Origin: Mesorhizobium sp. M4B.F.Ca.ET.058.02.1.1
GTDB lineage: Bacteria; Pseudomonadota; Alphaproteobacteria; Rhizobiales; Rhizobiaceae
NCBI RefSeq assembly: GCF_003952505.1
Contig: NZ_CP034450.1
Span: 4,526,001 to 4,590,000, forward strand
Direction: 5' to 3'
DNA length: 64,000 bases
This document shows, one piece after another, positions 27,080 to 36,640 of this stretch. Every line of letters starts with the position of its first letter. Position 1 is the first letter of the stretch. A program made the translations under genes and the position numbers. The notes under the pieces are model-generated. The model was not told the DNA's origin. It did no database searches and saw only the letters and a list, made by a program, of their open reading frames with translations.

Positions 27080-27744
27080 TCAACGACAAATCTGGCTCTG
27101 CTGAGCGGGTGGTGGAGGCACGAGCGTGGGCTATCCCAAGAGCTTGCCGCAAGGTTGTTCGAAGTTGAGGTGCCGGATAGGCCGCAAATATGTCGGGCGG
27201 CCTGGGGTTCGCCAACACGAAGATGCGCAAGTTCAAAAGGACGAGCTGAACCCTTGCCGATATCCGTCCGAGGCTGATCTGGAGAAGGTCAAGAACTGCG
27301 TCTTGAAGGCTTTCCGCCGCACCGGCAAATGCGAAGCCAAGGTGCTGGGCAAGATGGACAGGGCCACACAACCCCTCGACTGGACGCTCATTAACGGCAT
27401 CGGTGTGGCTCTGGTAGCTGGCGAGAAAACGCCGTGCTGAAAGACGAAAGCTCGTGTGGCCGGCTCTGAAGGAGGGCCAATGAGGCAGGCGAGGAGAGGC
27501 TATAGCCCATTCTTGTAGACTGACCTTGTCCCACGGAGGCGGCTAACCACCCCGCCAGACATCATCGAGGGGAGCGCCACTAGGCTCACGAACAAGTGTT
27601 GGTCATTTCCACCTGGGTGACCTCGGCCAAGTCACCAAACCGCTTAGCGCAACCTTTCGAACTGGATGCTCCCCGGGCACATGATCGGCTAGCGATCCCA
27701 CCAATTGAGTTGCTCCAAGTCGGTGTCTAGCTTTCTACATTCTG

Positions 27745-27760
27745 TGTCCGACGCTGGACA
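27745..27760. promoter_or_regulatory. NifA-type site upstream of the P450 gene
   Basis: TGT-CCGACGCTGG-ACA, a perfect TGT-N10-ACA, 110 bases before the P450 start. The nearest -24/-12 candidates (GG at 27786 with GC at 27799) are one base too long, so control of the P450 operon by NifA is suggested, not shown. Confidence 0.45.
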
Positions 27761-27870
27761 AGAATGTTGCAATCCCGACCAGTAAGTCAGCACAGGCGCC
27801 ACCTGTTGCCCAGCAAACGGCAAGGATTATCGAAAGACGAATTCGGCACGGAGCTTGCACCAACGATTGC

Positions 27871-29136
27871 ATGCAAATGCCGACAGCATCTCATGAACGG
27901 TCTCTCGATTCTGGCGCGGTTAAATCGCGGCCGGTTCCAGATCATGTCCCGCCCGAAATGGTGAGGGACTTCAGCCTGTTTACGTCGCCCGGCATGTTGC
28001 CGACGGCCAACGGGGATCCGCATGCAGCGGTTGCTTGCGTTCATGCCGGGCCTCCGATCTTTTATTCAACCAGCAACACGCGCGACGGTCGGGGTACCTG
28101 GGTCATCACTCGCGCGAGCGACCAGCGCCGGGTGCTGCAGGACACCGAAACGTTTTCCAGCCATCGCAGCATCTTCGCCTCTGTGCTCGGCGAGAGCTGG
28201 CCGATGATCCCGCTTGAGCTCGATCCGCCATTCCACGGTGTTTTTCGCTCACTGCTCAATCCGCTGCTTTCGCCAAAGCGGGTAATGGCATTGGAGCCGG
28301 CTGTCCGGGAACGAGCGATCAAGCTGATCGACAGGATCGCCGCATCAGGCACGAGCTGCGACATCATGAAGGATTTTGCAGTTCCGTTCGCGGTCAATAT
28401 CTTCCTTCGCTTTATTGGGCTTTCGGACGACGGACTAGAAACATTTGTCGGCTGGGCTAGAGATCTGCTCCACGGCGATAAGGAGCAACGACCACCCGCA
28501 GCCCGGACGATCGTGGCCTTCATCGACGAACTTGCCACCGAGCGCCGCAAGGAGCCGGTCGATGATTTCATGACCTTCATCGTGAAGGCAAAGGTCGAGG
28601 GCCGTCTGCTCAGTGACGAAGAAGTCCGTGGCATCGGCGTGCTTGTGTTCGTCGCGGGGCTCGACACGGTCTCAGCAGCCATATGCTTCGACTTGGCCCA
28701 TCTCGCGCGCAACCCCAAAGATCAGGAATTGCTACGAAGCGAACCGGACCGGATTGCCGTCGCCGCGGAAGAATTGCTGCGCGCCTATTCGACCATTCAG
28801 ATGATCCGAGTGGCAACGAAGGATGTCGACTTCAAAGGCGCGCCGATCCGCAAGGGAGACTATGTTTCCTGTGCCACGATGATTGCCAATCGTGACCCGG
28901 CGGAATTCGAATACCCGAATGAGATCGATCTGGCGCGCGAGGACAACCGGCACGCTGCCTTTGGCTATGGTCCCCATCGTTGTCTTGGCTCACACCTTGC
29001 CCGGCGGGAGATTGTCATTGGCCTGGAGGAGTGGCTGGCGCGCATCCCAGCCTTTCGGATCAAGACAGGGACTGAACCCATCACCTTCGGCGGCCATGTG
29101 TTCGGGATCGAGAATCTGATCCTGGACTGGTCCTGA
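27871..29136 (+). CDS. Cytochrome P450 (resembles rhizobial CYP127A)
   Basis: A 421-residue soluble bacterial P450. [13 protein letters not shown] is the I-helix oxygen-activation motif (A/G-G-x-D-T), EELLRAYS carries the E-x2-R pair, and [15 protein letters not shown] is the heme-Cys loop (F-x2-G-x-H-x-C-x-G). It hydroxylates or otherwise oxidises a small molecule using the ferredoxin encoded next. From memory it resembles CYP127A proteins (y4lD of NGR234) more than the gibberellin P450s CYP112/114/117. Start ATG 27871 is likely, but ATG 27877 and 27958 are in frame. First gene of a four-gene cassette. Confidence 0.92.
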   Translation: MQMPTASHERSLDSGAVKSRPVPDHVPPEMVRDFSLFTSPGMLPTANGDPHAAVACVHAGPPIFYSTSNTRDGRGTWVITRASDQRRVLQDTETFSSHRSIFASVLGESWPMIPLELDPPFHGVFRSLLNPLLSPKRVMALEPAVRERAIKLIDRIAASGTSCDIMKDFAVPFAVNIFLRFIGLSDDGLETFVGWARDLLHGDKEQRPPAARTIVAFIDELATERRKEPVDDFMTFIVKAKVEGRLLSDEEVRGIGVLVFVAGLDTVSAAICFDLAHLARNPKDQELLRSEPDRIAVAAEELLRAYSTIQMIRVATKDVDFKGAPIRKGDYVSCATMIANRDPAEFEYPNEIDLAREDNRHAAFGYGPHRCLGSHLARREIVIGLEEWLARIPAFRIKTGTEPITFGGHVFGIENLILDWS

Positions 29137-29165
29137 AGTTTCCGCCAACGACATTGGAGTTCGCT

Positions 29166-30014
29166 ATGCGTGTCATCGTACACAAAGCCAGATGCCAGGG
29201 TCATGCGCGCTGCTTGGCGCGGGCGCCGAGAGTCTTCAAGCTTGATGACGACGGCTACATCTTGCCCGGTGATATTGATGTTGCCGATGGGGAGCAACTG
29301 CTTGCCTCACAAGGGGTAAGAGCCTGCCCCGAACAAGCTCTGGAAGTTGACGAGCCCCCCGCTAACTCAATTGTAGAGAGAGACACACGCAAAGTGCAGA
29401 CTGGCGTCGGGAAGGACAAAACAATCATACAATTCGCGACAGAACCTGTCGACCACGCGAAAATTACCGAACTGCGTGACCGAGAGGCGATCCGCAACTG
29501 CCTGTATCGGTACTGCCGCGGGATAGACCGCGCCGATGAGGCGGCGCTGCGTAGCGCATACTGGCCCGAAGCGTATGACAGGCACGGTCCCTATTGCGGA
29601 CCGGCAGAGGACTTCATCCAATTTGCTCTCGGTCTGCCGGGGCAGCGTAACATCCATCAAATCACGAACAGCCTGATCGACTTCATCAGTTCAGCAGAGG
29701 CCGCGGTCGAGAGCTATTTCACCGCGCTGCAACGCGGACCGGATACAGACCAAGAAATACGTCAGACGCTGCTTTGCGGCCGTTACTGCGATCTGTTTCA
29801 GAAGAGGCAGGACGAGTGGCGAATTGCGGAACGGACAGTCGTCTACGATTGGGTTGAGGAGCAAATCCCGCCAGCGATTCTTGAGGCAGATAGGTTCGGC
29901 CGGCGACAGCCGATTGGAGCACCACATCCAGACGATCCCATCTACCAGCTGCTCAAGCGTCACATCCCCACCGACCAAGATGGCGTCGAGGGTCCCCAAC
30001 TGGGAGCTGCATAA
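29166..30014 (+). CDS. Ferredoxin fused to a SnoaL-like domain
   Basis: A 282-residue fusion. Residues 1-65 are a P450-type [3Fe-4S] ferredoxin: [20 protein letters not shown] then [10 protein letters not shown], three cluster cysteines. After a ~35-residue linker, residues ~100-230 are a SnoaL/NTF2-like fold ([20 protein letters not shown], then YFTALQRG and [12 protein letters not shown]). SnoaL-like proteins include cyclases, dehydratases and hydroxylase partners. The ferredoxin should serve the P450 encoded 29 bases upstream. ATG 29154 is in frame, but ATG 29166 gives the usual ferredoxin start. The fusion of the two modules is unusual. Confidence 0.85.
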   Translation: MRVIVHKARCQGHARCLARAPRVFKLDDDGYILPGDIDVADGEQLLASQGVRACPEQALEVDEPPANSIVERDTRKVQTGVGKDKTIIQFATEPVDHAKITELRDREAIRNCLYRYCRGIDRADEAALRSAYWPEAYDRHGPYCGPAEDFIQFALGLPGQRNIHQITNSLIDFISSAEAAVESYFTALQRGPDTDQEIRQTLLCGRYCDLFQKRQDEWRIAERTVVYDWVEEQIPPAILEADRFGRRQPIGAPHPDDPIYQLLKRHIPTDQDGVEGPQLGAA

Positions 30015-30024
30015 GTGGGTAGAA

Positions 30025-31764
30025 ATGGAGGATGAGCGCCTTGCGGGATTGAGATCTGTGTGGGGCCGCAACTGGCGGTCACTGCAACGATTTGGCTCGA
30101 CCCTTCATTCCGCCCAAGGTCGATGGGCTGAGATCACAAGCGGTCATCGTGGAGAAGCTCTCGTGAAACTGGCAGCACGCACCGTAATCATCACAGGCGC
30201 CGCGGGCGGGATCGGCCGTGCCCTGGTCGATATCCTTGCCGCGGACGGAGACACTGTAGTTGCGGTGGACCTTCCGGGCAGTGGTGTGGTTGAACTGGCT
30301 CGGGATCTCGGGTCGCCGCACGTCGGTCTGGAGTGCGATGTGTCGCGAGAGAAGGACATGCTCTCACTTTTCGGCCAGGTCGAAGCACGGTTCGCGCAAA
30401 TCGATGTCCTCATCAACAATGCGGCGGTTGGACCCACGATGGATAGGATCATCGACACCGCTGTCGATACCTTCCGACGCGGCGTGACAGTGAACCTTAT
30501 TGGGCCATTCGTTATGGCCCGGGAAGCGGCGCGGCGCATGAGGCCGGGCGGTGCGATCGTCAATGTGGCTTCGATGGCGGGCGTGGTCGGCAATCCCAGG
30601 CGCAACGCCTACGCAGCCTCGAAAGCTGGCGTGATCTCGTTGACAAAGTCCCTTGCGTGCGAGTGGGCTATGCGAGGAATCCGCGTCACGGCGGTGGCGC
30701 CGGGCTCCGTCCGCACCCCAATGGTCACAGAACTGGCACGCGCTGGCAAAATGGACCTCGCGGCGATACGCCGCCGCGTGCCGATGGGGCGCTTGGCTCG
30801 CCCCGACGAGATCGCCAGGGTCGTGCGTTTTCTGAGCAGCACGCAGGCGCGCTACATCACCGGCTCGGTGCTGGCAGTCGACGGAGGCTGGATGTCATTC
30901 AACCAGCCGGGGGATGCTCACCCGCCGGTGGATAGTGCGCTCCAAGCCGAGCTCTCCTGTCCGGCCGAATGCACAGATGCGCGAATCGTGCTCGTCACCG
31001 GTGGCGCAAAAAGCATTGGCGCGGCCGTCGCTCGCCGCTTTGCCGCGAACGGCGACACCGTCGTGATTGCTGATAAAGATGGCACTGCAGCGGCAGAGCT
31101 GGCTACATCGCTCCCCGGCAAGCATCTGGCGAAATCGCTGGACGTGGCCGTCGAGAGCGATGTGGTGTCGATGTTCGAAGAGCTGAGGCGACGCTTCGGG
31201 TATATCGATGTTCTGGTCAATAGTGCTGATACCGCCGACAGGATTGTGCCTGCGATCGAGCAACTGTCGAAACAGCTCGAACACGTCCTGGATGTCAACC
31301 TTACCGGCGCCTTCACCTGCGCGCGCGAAGCGATCAAGGCTATGCGCCCGGGCGGCGTGATCCTCAATCTCGGGTCGATCGACAGCTTTCTGCCGTTCGC
31401 GCCGCGCCATGCCTACGGCGCCTCCAAGGCGGGGATGGATATGCTGACCCGTTGCATGGCGGCCGAACTCGGCCCGGTCGGAATTCGGACAGCCACCGTC
31501 GCTCCTGGCCACATCCGCACGCCCGCACTTGCTCAGTTGGCCAAAGCCGGCCGCATCGACCTGGCAGCAATCGGACGACGCATCCCCATGGGCAGGATGG
31601 GACGGCCAGAAGACGTCGCAGATGCATCGTTCTTCCTTGCTTCGTCTGACGCCTCATACATCAACGGCTCGATCCTCTACGTGGACGGCGGCTGGACCTC
31701 GTTCGGTGATGCGGGAAACGCCAGCGAACTCTATGACGAATGTTTTGCGGAGGCCGCAGGTTAA
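30025..31764 (+). CDS. Double short-chain dehydrogenase (two SDR domains in one chain)
   Basis: A 579-residue protein of two complete classical SDR domains. Domain 1: VIITGAAGGIGRA near 54-66, NVASMAGV with catalytic Ser, YAASKAGV near 196. Domain 2: VTGGAKSIGAAV near 324, NLGSIDSF, YGASKAGMD near 463. Both keep the Y-x3-K pair and the glycine-rich NAD(P) motif, and the two halves share long stretches such as VPMGRLARPDE and IPMGRMGRPED, so they arose by duplication. ATG 30025 lies 10 bases after the previous stop; GTG 30163 would omit ~46 poorly conserved residues. Likely oxidises the P450 product or a later intermediate. Confidence 0.88.
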   Translation: MEDERLAGLRSVWGRNWRSLQRFGSTLHSAQGRWAEITSGHRGEALVKLAARTVIITGAAGGIGRALVDILAADGDTVVAVDLPGSGVVELARDLGSPHVGLECDVSREKDMLSLFGQVEARFAQIDVLINNAAVGPTMDRIIDTAVDTFRRGVTVNLIGPFVMAREAARRMRPGGAIVNVASMAGVVGNPRRNAYAASKAGVISLTKSLACEWAMRGIRVTAVAPGSVRTPMVTELARAGKMDLAAIRRRVPMGRLARPDEIARVVRFLSSTQARYITGSVLAVDGGWMSFNQPGDAHPPVDSALQAELSCPAECTDARIVLVTGGAKSIGAAVARRFAANGDTVVIADKDGTAAAELATSLPGKHLAKSLDVAVESDVVSMFEELRRRFGYIDVLVNSADTADRIVPAIEQLSKQLEHVLDVNLTGAFTCAREAIKAMRPGGVILNLGSIDSFLPFAPRHAYGASKAGMDMLTRCMAAELGPVGIRTATVAPGHIRTPALAQLAKAGRIDLAAIGRRIPMGRMGRPEDVADASFFLASSDASYINGSILYVDGGWTSFGDAGNASELYDECFAEAAG

Positions 31765-31902
31765 TTGCCAGGCATTCGCAGGGCGACCGGCCGAGCATTA
31801 TGAAGCCTCGGCTCCACGACGCACCCGAGGTGCTTGAGATCCAAGCATGCGCATGCCGAGCACATTCCCGGTCGGCTGACGTGTCTATAACGAGGAGAAA
31901 TC

Positions 31903-32955
31903 ATGGAATTTGCCACTTTCATTCTGGCCGCCCAGCGTGGCTATCACCAATCCTCAGAAAGCGTCATCCGCAACTCCATCGAACAGGCCGTCGCTTCGGA
32001 GCAGGCTGGGTTCAACACCGCGTGGTTTGCTGAGCACCACTTCAACAATTACAGCCTCATACCATCCCCGCTGATGATGGTGGCGCACTGCGCCGGCTTG
32101 ACAAGCACGATTCGCCTGGGCACTGCCGTCTGCGTGCTGCCGCTTTACCAACCGCAGCGCCTGCTGTCCGAGATCGGCTTCGCCGACATCGTTGCGAACG
32201 GCCGTCTCGAGCTCGGCGTAGGCTTGGGATACCAGCAGTTCGAGTTCGAACGGTTCGGCGTGGACATCGATGAGGCGCCGGCCGTCTTTTCGGAATACCT
32301 GGACATCATTCTCAAGGGCCTCAACCAAAACGTCTTCGAACACGACGGCCAGTATGAGAAGATCCCCCCAACAGCGATTTCGGTCCGCACAGTCCAGCAG
32401 CCGACGCCGCCTATCTGGATCGCTGGCGGAGCCGCACGGATGGCTCGGGCCTACCGCGAGGGGCACAATTTTTTTGTCACAGCCTTCCACGACGGCTTAG
32501 AGACTTTGACCACACTGCGTGAATCAGTCGAGAGGGCGGCGGCATCCGAGGAAAAGAACGTCACCGACGTCAAGATATCGCTGCTGCGCTGCTGCTATGC
32601 CAGCCACGACGAGTTGGAGATCAACAGCTATCTCGACAATGCCCGCTTCCAGCGCCGGCTTTCTGAAGCCCTGCATCAGCGCCGCCAACAGAGCCACGAT
32701 GGCTACCTGCTGCAGGAGACACCGACCCAGCAGGATCTGTCCTTCGAGACCATGCGCAAAAATTTGCCGATTGGCAGCGTAAATCGCGTGATTGATCGCC
32801 TGCTGGAAGAGATCGATGTCTTGAAACCGGACCAGATCGCAGTTCAGACTCAATTGGGCGACTTCGACCAAAAGACGATGCTGCGCCAGATCGAGCTCTG
32901 GGGCGACAAGATCATCCCTGCGGTCAACAAGGCGCTTTGTCATGCCGGAAGCTGA
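31903..32955 (+). CDS. Luciferase-like (LLM) flavin-dependent monooxygenase
   Basis: A 350-residue bacterial-luciferase-fold enzyme: EFATFILAAQRGYHQ start, FNTAWFAEHHFNNYSLIPSP (substrate/flavin pocket with the conserved HH), TIRLGTAVCVLPLYQPQRLL and GRLELGVGLGYQ. It would use reduced FMN and O2. ATG 31903 follows CGAGGAGAAATC. It is 138 bases after the SDR gene, same strand, and runs into nifQ. Paralogous in fold to the y4wF-like gene at 38010. The substrate is unknown. Confidence 0.88.
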   Translation: MEFATFILAAQRGYHQSSESVIRNSIEQAVASEQAGFNTAWFAEHHFNNYSLIPSPLMMVAHCAGLTSTIRLGTAVCVLPLYQPQRLLSEIGFADIVANGRLELGVGLGYQQFEFERFGVDIDEAPAVFSEYLDIILKGLNQNVFEHDGQYEKIPPTAISVRTVQQPTPPIWIAGGAARMARAYREGHNFFVTAFHDGLETLTTLRESVERAAASEEKNVTDVKISLLRCCYASHDELEINSYLDNARFQRRLSEALHQRRQQSHDGYLLQETPTQQDLSFETMRKNLPIGSVNRVIDRLLEEIDVLKPDQIAVQTQLGDFDQKTMLRQIELWGDKIIPAVNKALCHAGS

Positions 32956-32969
32956 AGCCGGCCGTTACG

Positions 32970-33569
32970 ATGATGGCTGCCTATCCACGCGCGCAATGGC
33001 GTGGGTCCGAGCTAGGGAGGAGCTTCGATCAGCATGTGCTGCCCTGCGTGCTTTCGCGTTCGCTTGAGGAGGTCCAGGCGGGCGAGGTGTTGGCGACGGA
33101 GGGGACAGGCCTTTCGTCTGTCGAATTGCGTGATGTCTTGGCCGCAACTTTCCCGTCTACCTCCAGCAGCGTATTCGCTTTGGAGGAGTTGAGCGAGCCC
33201 GAGCCGGAACTGGAAGAGGAGCTGCTGCGCCGGCTGCTGCTAGCGCATGCTGCGCCGGGCGACCCGGCGAGCGCCCGCTTGGCCAAGATCATCGCCCGGC
33301 GTGCGATGCGCACGGACCATCTTTGGCGGGATCTTGGCCTCTCAAATCGCGCTGAGCTCAGCCGCCTGCTTGCCAGACATTTTCCCGCGCTGGCGGCAGG
33401 CAACACAGAAAACATGAAATGGAAAAAGTACTTTTACCGCAAGCTGTGTGAGGCCGAAGGCTTTTCGTCATGCACTGCACCCAGTTGTCGGGAATGCCAT
33501 GACTTCGAAAGCTGCTTCGGCCCGGAGGAAGTTGAGAGTCGCCTCTCGCCGACCAGGAATGCCGGTTAG
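32970..33569 (+). CDS. nifQ: NifQ, molybdenum donor for FeMo-co
   Basis: A 199-residue NifQ. FDQHVLPCVLSRSLEE starts the conserved part, and the metal motif near the C-terminus is CTAPSCRECHDFESC (C-x4-C-x2-C-x5-C). NifQ carries a Mo-Fe-S cluster and gives Mo to NifEN. ATG ATG at 32970/32973 is the likely start. An ATG at 32942 in another frame gives MPEAEAGRYDD, which looks like a normal NifQ start, so a small indel near 32970 may have changed the N-terminus. Its stop overlaps the convergent rpoN stop by four bases. It follows the LLM gene by 14 bases. Confidence 0.9.
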   Translation: MMAAYPRAQWRGSELGRSFDQHVLPCVLSRSLEEVQAGEVLATEGTGLSSVELRDVLAATFPSTSSSVFALEELSEPEPELEEELLRRLLLAHAAPGDPASARLAKIIARRAMRTDHLWRDLGLSNRAELSRLLARHFPALAAGNTENMKWKKYFYRKLCEAEGFSSCTAPSCRECHDFESCFGPEEVESRLSPTRNAG

Positions 33570-34999
33570 TCACTTCGCTTGATCGCAGCTGCGGACAACC
33601 GCTTATCACGGCGCCGTAGTATGGAGGAAGGGATGTTCATCGCCTCGCGATATTTGGTGACGGTACGGCGAGCGACATTGATGCCGGTCTGCTTGAGCTG
33701 AGCAACGATGTCTTCGTCGGAAAGTACCTTGTCGAGCGATTCTTCGGCGATGATTGCCTTGATCCGATGGCGGACAGATTTGGCGGAGTGCGCGTCGCCG
33801 CCCTCGCAGGATGCGATTGTCGCTGTGAAAAAATACTTCAGCTCGAACACCCCGCGCGGAGTTAACATGTACCTGTTCGAAGCCACCCGGCTTACCGTCG
33901 ACTGGTGCATTTTGATCCCGTCAGCGACATTTTTGAGACAGAGAGGCCGCAGATGGGCGACGCCGTGTGTAAAAAAGGCATCCTGCTGGCGCACGATTTC
34001 GGTCGCAACCTTAAGGATCGTCTTAGCGCGCTGCTCGAGACAGCTGATCAGCCAGTTCCCTTTTTCCTGGCAATGGTCGAGAAACGCTTTGCCTTCCGGA
34101 TTTTGATTGGTCAGCTGCGAGATTTCGGCGACATAGGTGTGGTTGATCAACACTTTGGGCAGCGTGGCCGGATCAAGCTCCACCCGCCATCCACCTTCGG
34201 ACTTGGGCATTACCCAGACGTCCGGTACGATGGTTTCCGGCGTCCCGGACTGGAACCGGTCTCCAGGCTTGGGATCGAGCGCGCGGATTTCGTTCCTCAT
34301 GTCGAGGAGATCCTCCTCGTCGACTCCGCAACGCTGCTTCAATCCCTGAAAATCCCCCCGTGCAAGCATCTCGAGATTGGCGACCAAAGCTGCCATAGCC
34401 GGGTCGAACCGGTCTTGCTGGCGCAGCTGAATCTCCAGGCATTCGCTGAGAGTTCGCGCAAAAATCCCCGGCGGATCAAATTGCTGCAAGATTCCGATGA
34501 CCCGTTCCACATCAGCTTGCCGAACGTTTAACCTCCCGGCCAGATCGAAAAGGTTTACCTGAAGATAGCCAGTGTCCTCCAGATGGGCGGCGAGCTGTCC
34601 GGCAATCAGCCGCTCCTGCGGGGTGAACGGGGTGAGGGCGACCTGGCGGGCGACATGGTCGTGCAATGTTTCGGTGTGGGCGGTAAACTCCTCGACGGCA
34701 GGTCGATCGTTGCCGCTACTGCGTTGCGACTTCCATTGCCCGCGCCCGCCAGACGGCCCGCCAATGGGCGATTCGCCGATTTCGCTTCTGCTTTGACTGC
34801 TCCGCTGATCCACCCCTGACAGCGGCGAAACGTCGTCAAACGGGTCAGGCTTCAAAACGGGGTTCTTCTCGAGTGCCTGCTCCACGAGCTGATGGAGTTC
34901 AGTATGCGTCAATCGCAGCAAGCGAATAGCTTCAATGGCTTGAGGCGATAAGACCATACGTTGCTTCTGGCGTTGAAGCAGGCTTGCTGAGAGATGCAT
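33566..34999 (-). CDS. rpoN: RpoN, sigma-54 (symbiotic copy)
   Basis: A 477-residue sigma-54. Region I is SLLQRQKQRMVLSPQAIEAI (Gln-rich activator-responsive part). The core-binding domain and HTH follow, and the RpoN box ARRTVTKYRE lies at about 443-452. It reads the -24/-12 promoters seen here. ATG 34999. It lies 66 bases downstream of the prx gene, as in the prxS-rpoN2 pair of R. etli, so this is probably the island copy beside a chromosomal rpoN. Confidence 0.95.
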   Translation of the reverse strand: MHLSASLLQRQKQRMVLSPQAIEAIRLLRLTHTELHQLVEQALEKNPVLKPDPFDDVSPLSGVDQRSSQSRSEIGESPIGGPSGGRGQWKSQRSSGNDRPAVEEFTAHTETLHDHVARQVALTPFTPQERLIAGQLAAHLEDTGYLQVNLFDLAGRLNVRQADVERVIGILQQFDPPGIFARTLSECLEIQLRQQDRFDPAMAALVANLEMLARGDFQGLKQRCGVDEEDLLDMRNEIRALDPKPGDRFQSGTPETIVPDVWVMPKSEGGWRVELDPATLPKVLINHTYVAEISQLTNQNPEGKAFLDHCQEKGNWLISCLEQRAKTILKVATEIVRQQDAFFTHGVAHLRPLCLKNVADGIKMHQSTVSRVASNRYMLTPRGVFELKYFFTATIASCEGGDAHSAKSVRHRIKAIIAEESLDKVLSDEDIVAQLKQTGINVARRTVTKYREAMNIPSSILRRRDKRLSAAAIKRSD

Positions 35000-35068
35000 G
35001 TTGAACCGGTAATCTGCCGAGGAGGCTCTAGTGTGTGCTGGGGTTGTGTGAGACTTGCCACTTCTGGG

Positions 35069-35602
35069 TCATGCCGCCGCCTTCAGTTTGTCGAGAACGT
35101 TTTGCGGGGATGAAACGCCATAGGGGTCCGTCTCGCAGTTGTCACAGAAGCCTTCCTCCTCGAACCACTGCTCCACCACGCCATCGTCGATCAGAGCGGC
35201 GTATCGCCAGGAGCGCATGCCAAAGCCCAGATTGTCCTTCGCGACCAGCATGCCCATCTTGCGCGTGAACTCGCCCGACCCGTCTGGGATCAGCTCGATC
35301 TTCTGCAGCCCCAAGGACTTTCCCCACGCATTCATGACGAAAGCATCGTTGACTGAGACGCAGTAGATCGCGTCAATTCGCAGTTCCAGAAATTGATCAT
35401 AGAGTTTTTCGAAATCGGGCAGTTGGAAGGTCGAGCAGGTCGGGGTGAAGGCGCCAGGCAGCGAGAACAGGATAACGCGCTTGCCCCCGAAATAATCGTC
35501 GGAGGTCTTGTTCTCCCACCGATAAGGATTTGGCCCCCCGATCGACTCATCGCGAACACGCGTGCGAAAGGTCACGAGAGGAACGTTCTTTCTATCGGTC
35601 AT
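35069..35602 (-). CDS. prxS: Peroxiredoxin (Prx5/PrxS type)
   Basis: A 177-residue thiol peroxidase. LFSLPGAFTPTCSTFQLP holds the peroxidatic Cys (P-G-A-F-T-P-x-C), and FCDNCETDPYG near the C-terminus supplies possible resolving Cys residues. It removes peroxides in the micro-oxic nodule. Upstream of rpoN on the same strand, as in R. etli prxS-rpoN2. No clear -24/-12 sequence was found in 150 bases upstream. Confidence 0.9.
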   Translation of the reverse strand: MTDRKNVPLVTFRTRVRDESIGGPNPYRWENKTSDDYFGGKRVILFSLPGAFTPTCSTFQLPDFEKLYDQFLELRIDAIYCVSVNDAFVMNAWGKSLGLQKIELIPDGSGEFTRKMGMLVAKDNLGFGMRSWRYAALIDDGVVEQWFEEEGFCDNCETDPYGVSSPQNVLDKLKAAA

Positions 35603-36371
35603 TGATTTGCTCCCAGGCCAAAGTGGTACGGTGCATTTTTCGGTTAAACTGAAGCGGCATCGACTTCGGTGGACAGTTCCGGCAGCCTTTCGCCCTGGCG
35701 TGGTTGCCTCGGACCAGTCTTGTGCAAGACCGCCCCCGAGCAGGGACGTTTAACGGCGACGAGCTTCCAGTTTTCCGCGGGGACGGGGAATGTTTGCTCG
35801 CGTGCTTTATCGAGCTTTGAGAGGTAGGCATGGTCTCCAACCGTGGTTTTGACTGCGTTCTAGCGACCGAGTCGCAAGCGCCATGCCAATTGACCCCATG
35901 CCTTGGGTTCACTTCGGTTTTTGCAGCAACTTTCGTGTTGTGCAGTAATGCCGGTCGATATTATTGCTCAAGCAGCACTGGAAATTGGGTGGGACTCCGT
36001 TCGGCAAACCCGGCCTTTGTCCGAAGCCGGACACGAATGTCGGAAATTAGCCAAACGCCAGGACCTGGGGCGGGTTAAGAAACGTTGCCGTGGGCACCGT
36101 TCTTCAGCACAATTGCGCCACGCGAGCATGGCTCCCAGCGTCAATGCCGTGCAGCAGCGAGACGAAAGTCACTGCAGAATATCAACCTCTGCGAAGTCGT
36201 TGAGACGATGGGACAGGATAGCCAAGGAGGTGCGCCGTCTTGCATGCCCCGCCAGCGAGGCGAACCCTCTTGGCTACGCGCGCCACCAGAGACGCTCCAT
36301 ATCGTCAGGCCCGCGTCTCATGCTCAGATGAGCCGGTATTTGGCTCTCTCATCAGCGAACCGAGAGAGCCC
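35603..36371. other. No recognisable gene upstream of prxS
   Basis: About 770 bases without a supported reading frame, RNA or repeat. It probably includes the prxS promoter; a TGGTACG at 35626 lacks a fitting -12 part. Confidence 0.4.
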
Positions 36372-36640
36372 ATGCCAAGACGGAAGCAAGCAAGACGAAC
36401 GAGCGTCAAAGATACCCGGACGATCCTGCGCCTGACCCGTAAACAGGGCAGTCCGGTGGGCGAGGTGGCAGAGCAACTGAGGTTCGGCAAGACCTCGGTT
36501 TCCACCTATTTCTGCGGGCGCTGGAGGCGGGCTGTCGTGCTGGCCCTGCATGCGGCTTTGACGACGATGCGATGTTGAAACACCGTCTGTTGCGCCGAAT
36601 CGGCCGTCGGCCACACGTTGGGTCGTCATCAGGTTCTCGA
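36372..36640 (+). pseudogene. IS21-family istA fragment
   Basis: MPRRKQARRTSVKDTRTILR then EVAEQLRFGKTSVSTY is the N-terminal helix-turn-helix of IS21 transposase IstA. It continues in another frame as LPACGFDDDAMLKHRLLRRI (pattern P-x-G-x-D-D-x2-L-x3-LF). The rest is lost. An insertion-sequence scar next to the y4wE-like gene. Confidence 0.7.

Larger units (their letters stand above)
26469..27870. other. Mostly non-coding region with an orphan nif-type promoter
   Basis: About 1.4 kb between the MFS gene and the P450 gene. It holds a copy of the iscN leader with a sigma-54 element (27065-27079), one possible short ORF on the minus strand (to 26687), an unassigned plus-strand frame 27126-27440, and a NifA-type site at 27745-27760. 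I recognise no other gene or RNA. Confidence 0.5.

Noticed and set aside
27871..32955. Rhizobial gibberellin operon
   Set aside because: Only one P450, and no GGPP synthase, CPS or KS gene; the ferredoxin is fused to SnoaL, not to the usual SDR.
35626..35641. Sigma-54 promoter near prxS
   Set aside because: TGGTACG is present but the -12 GC is missing, and it points away from prxS.
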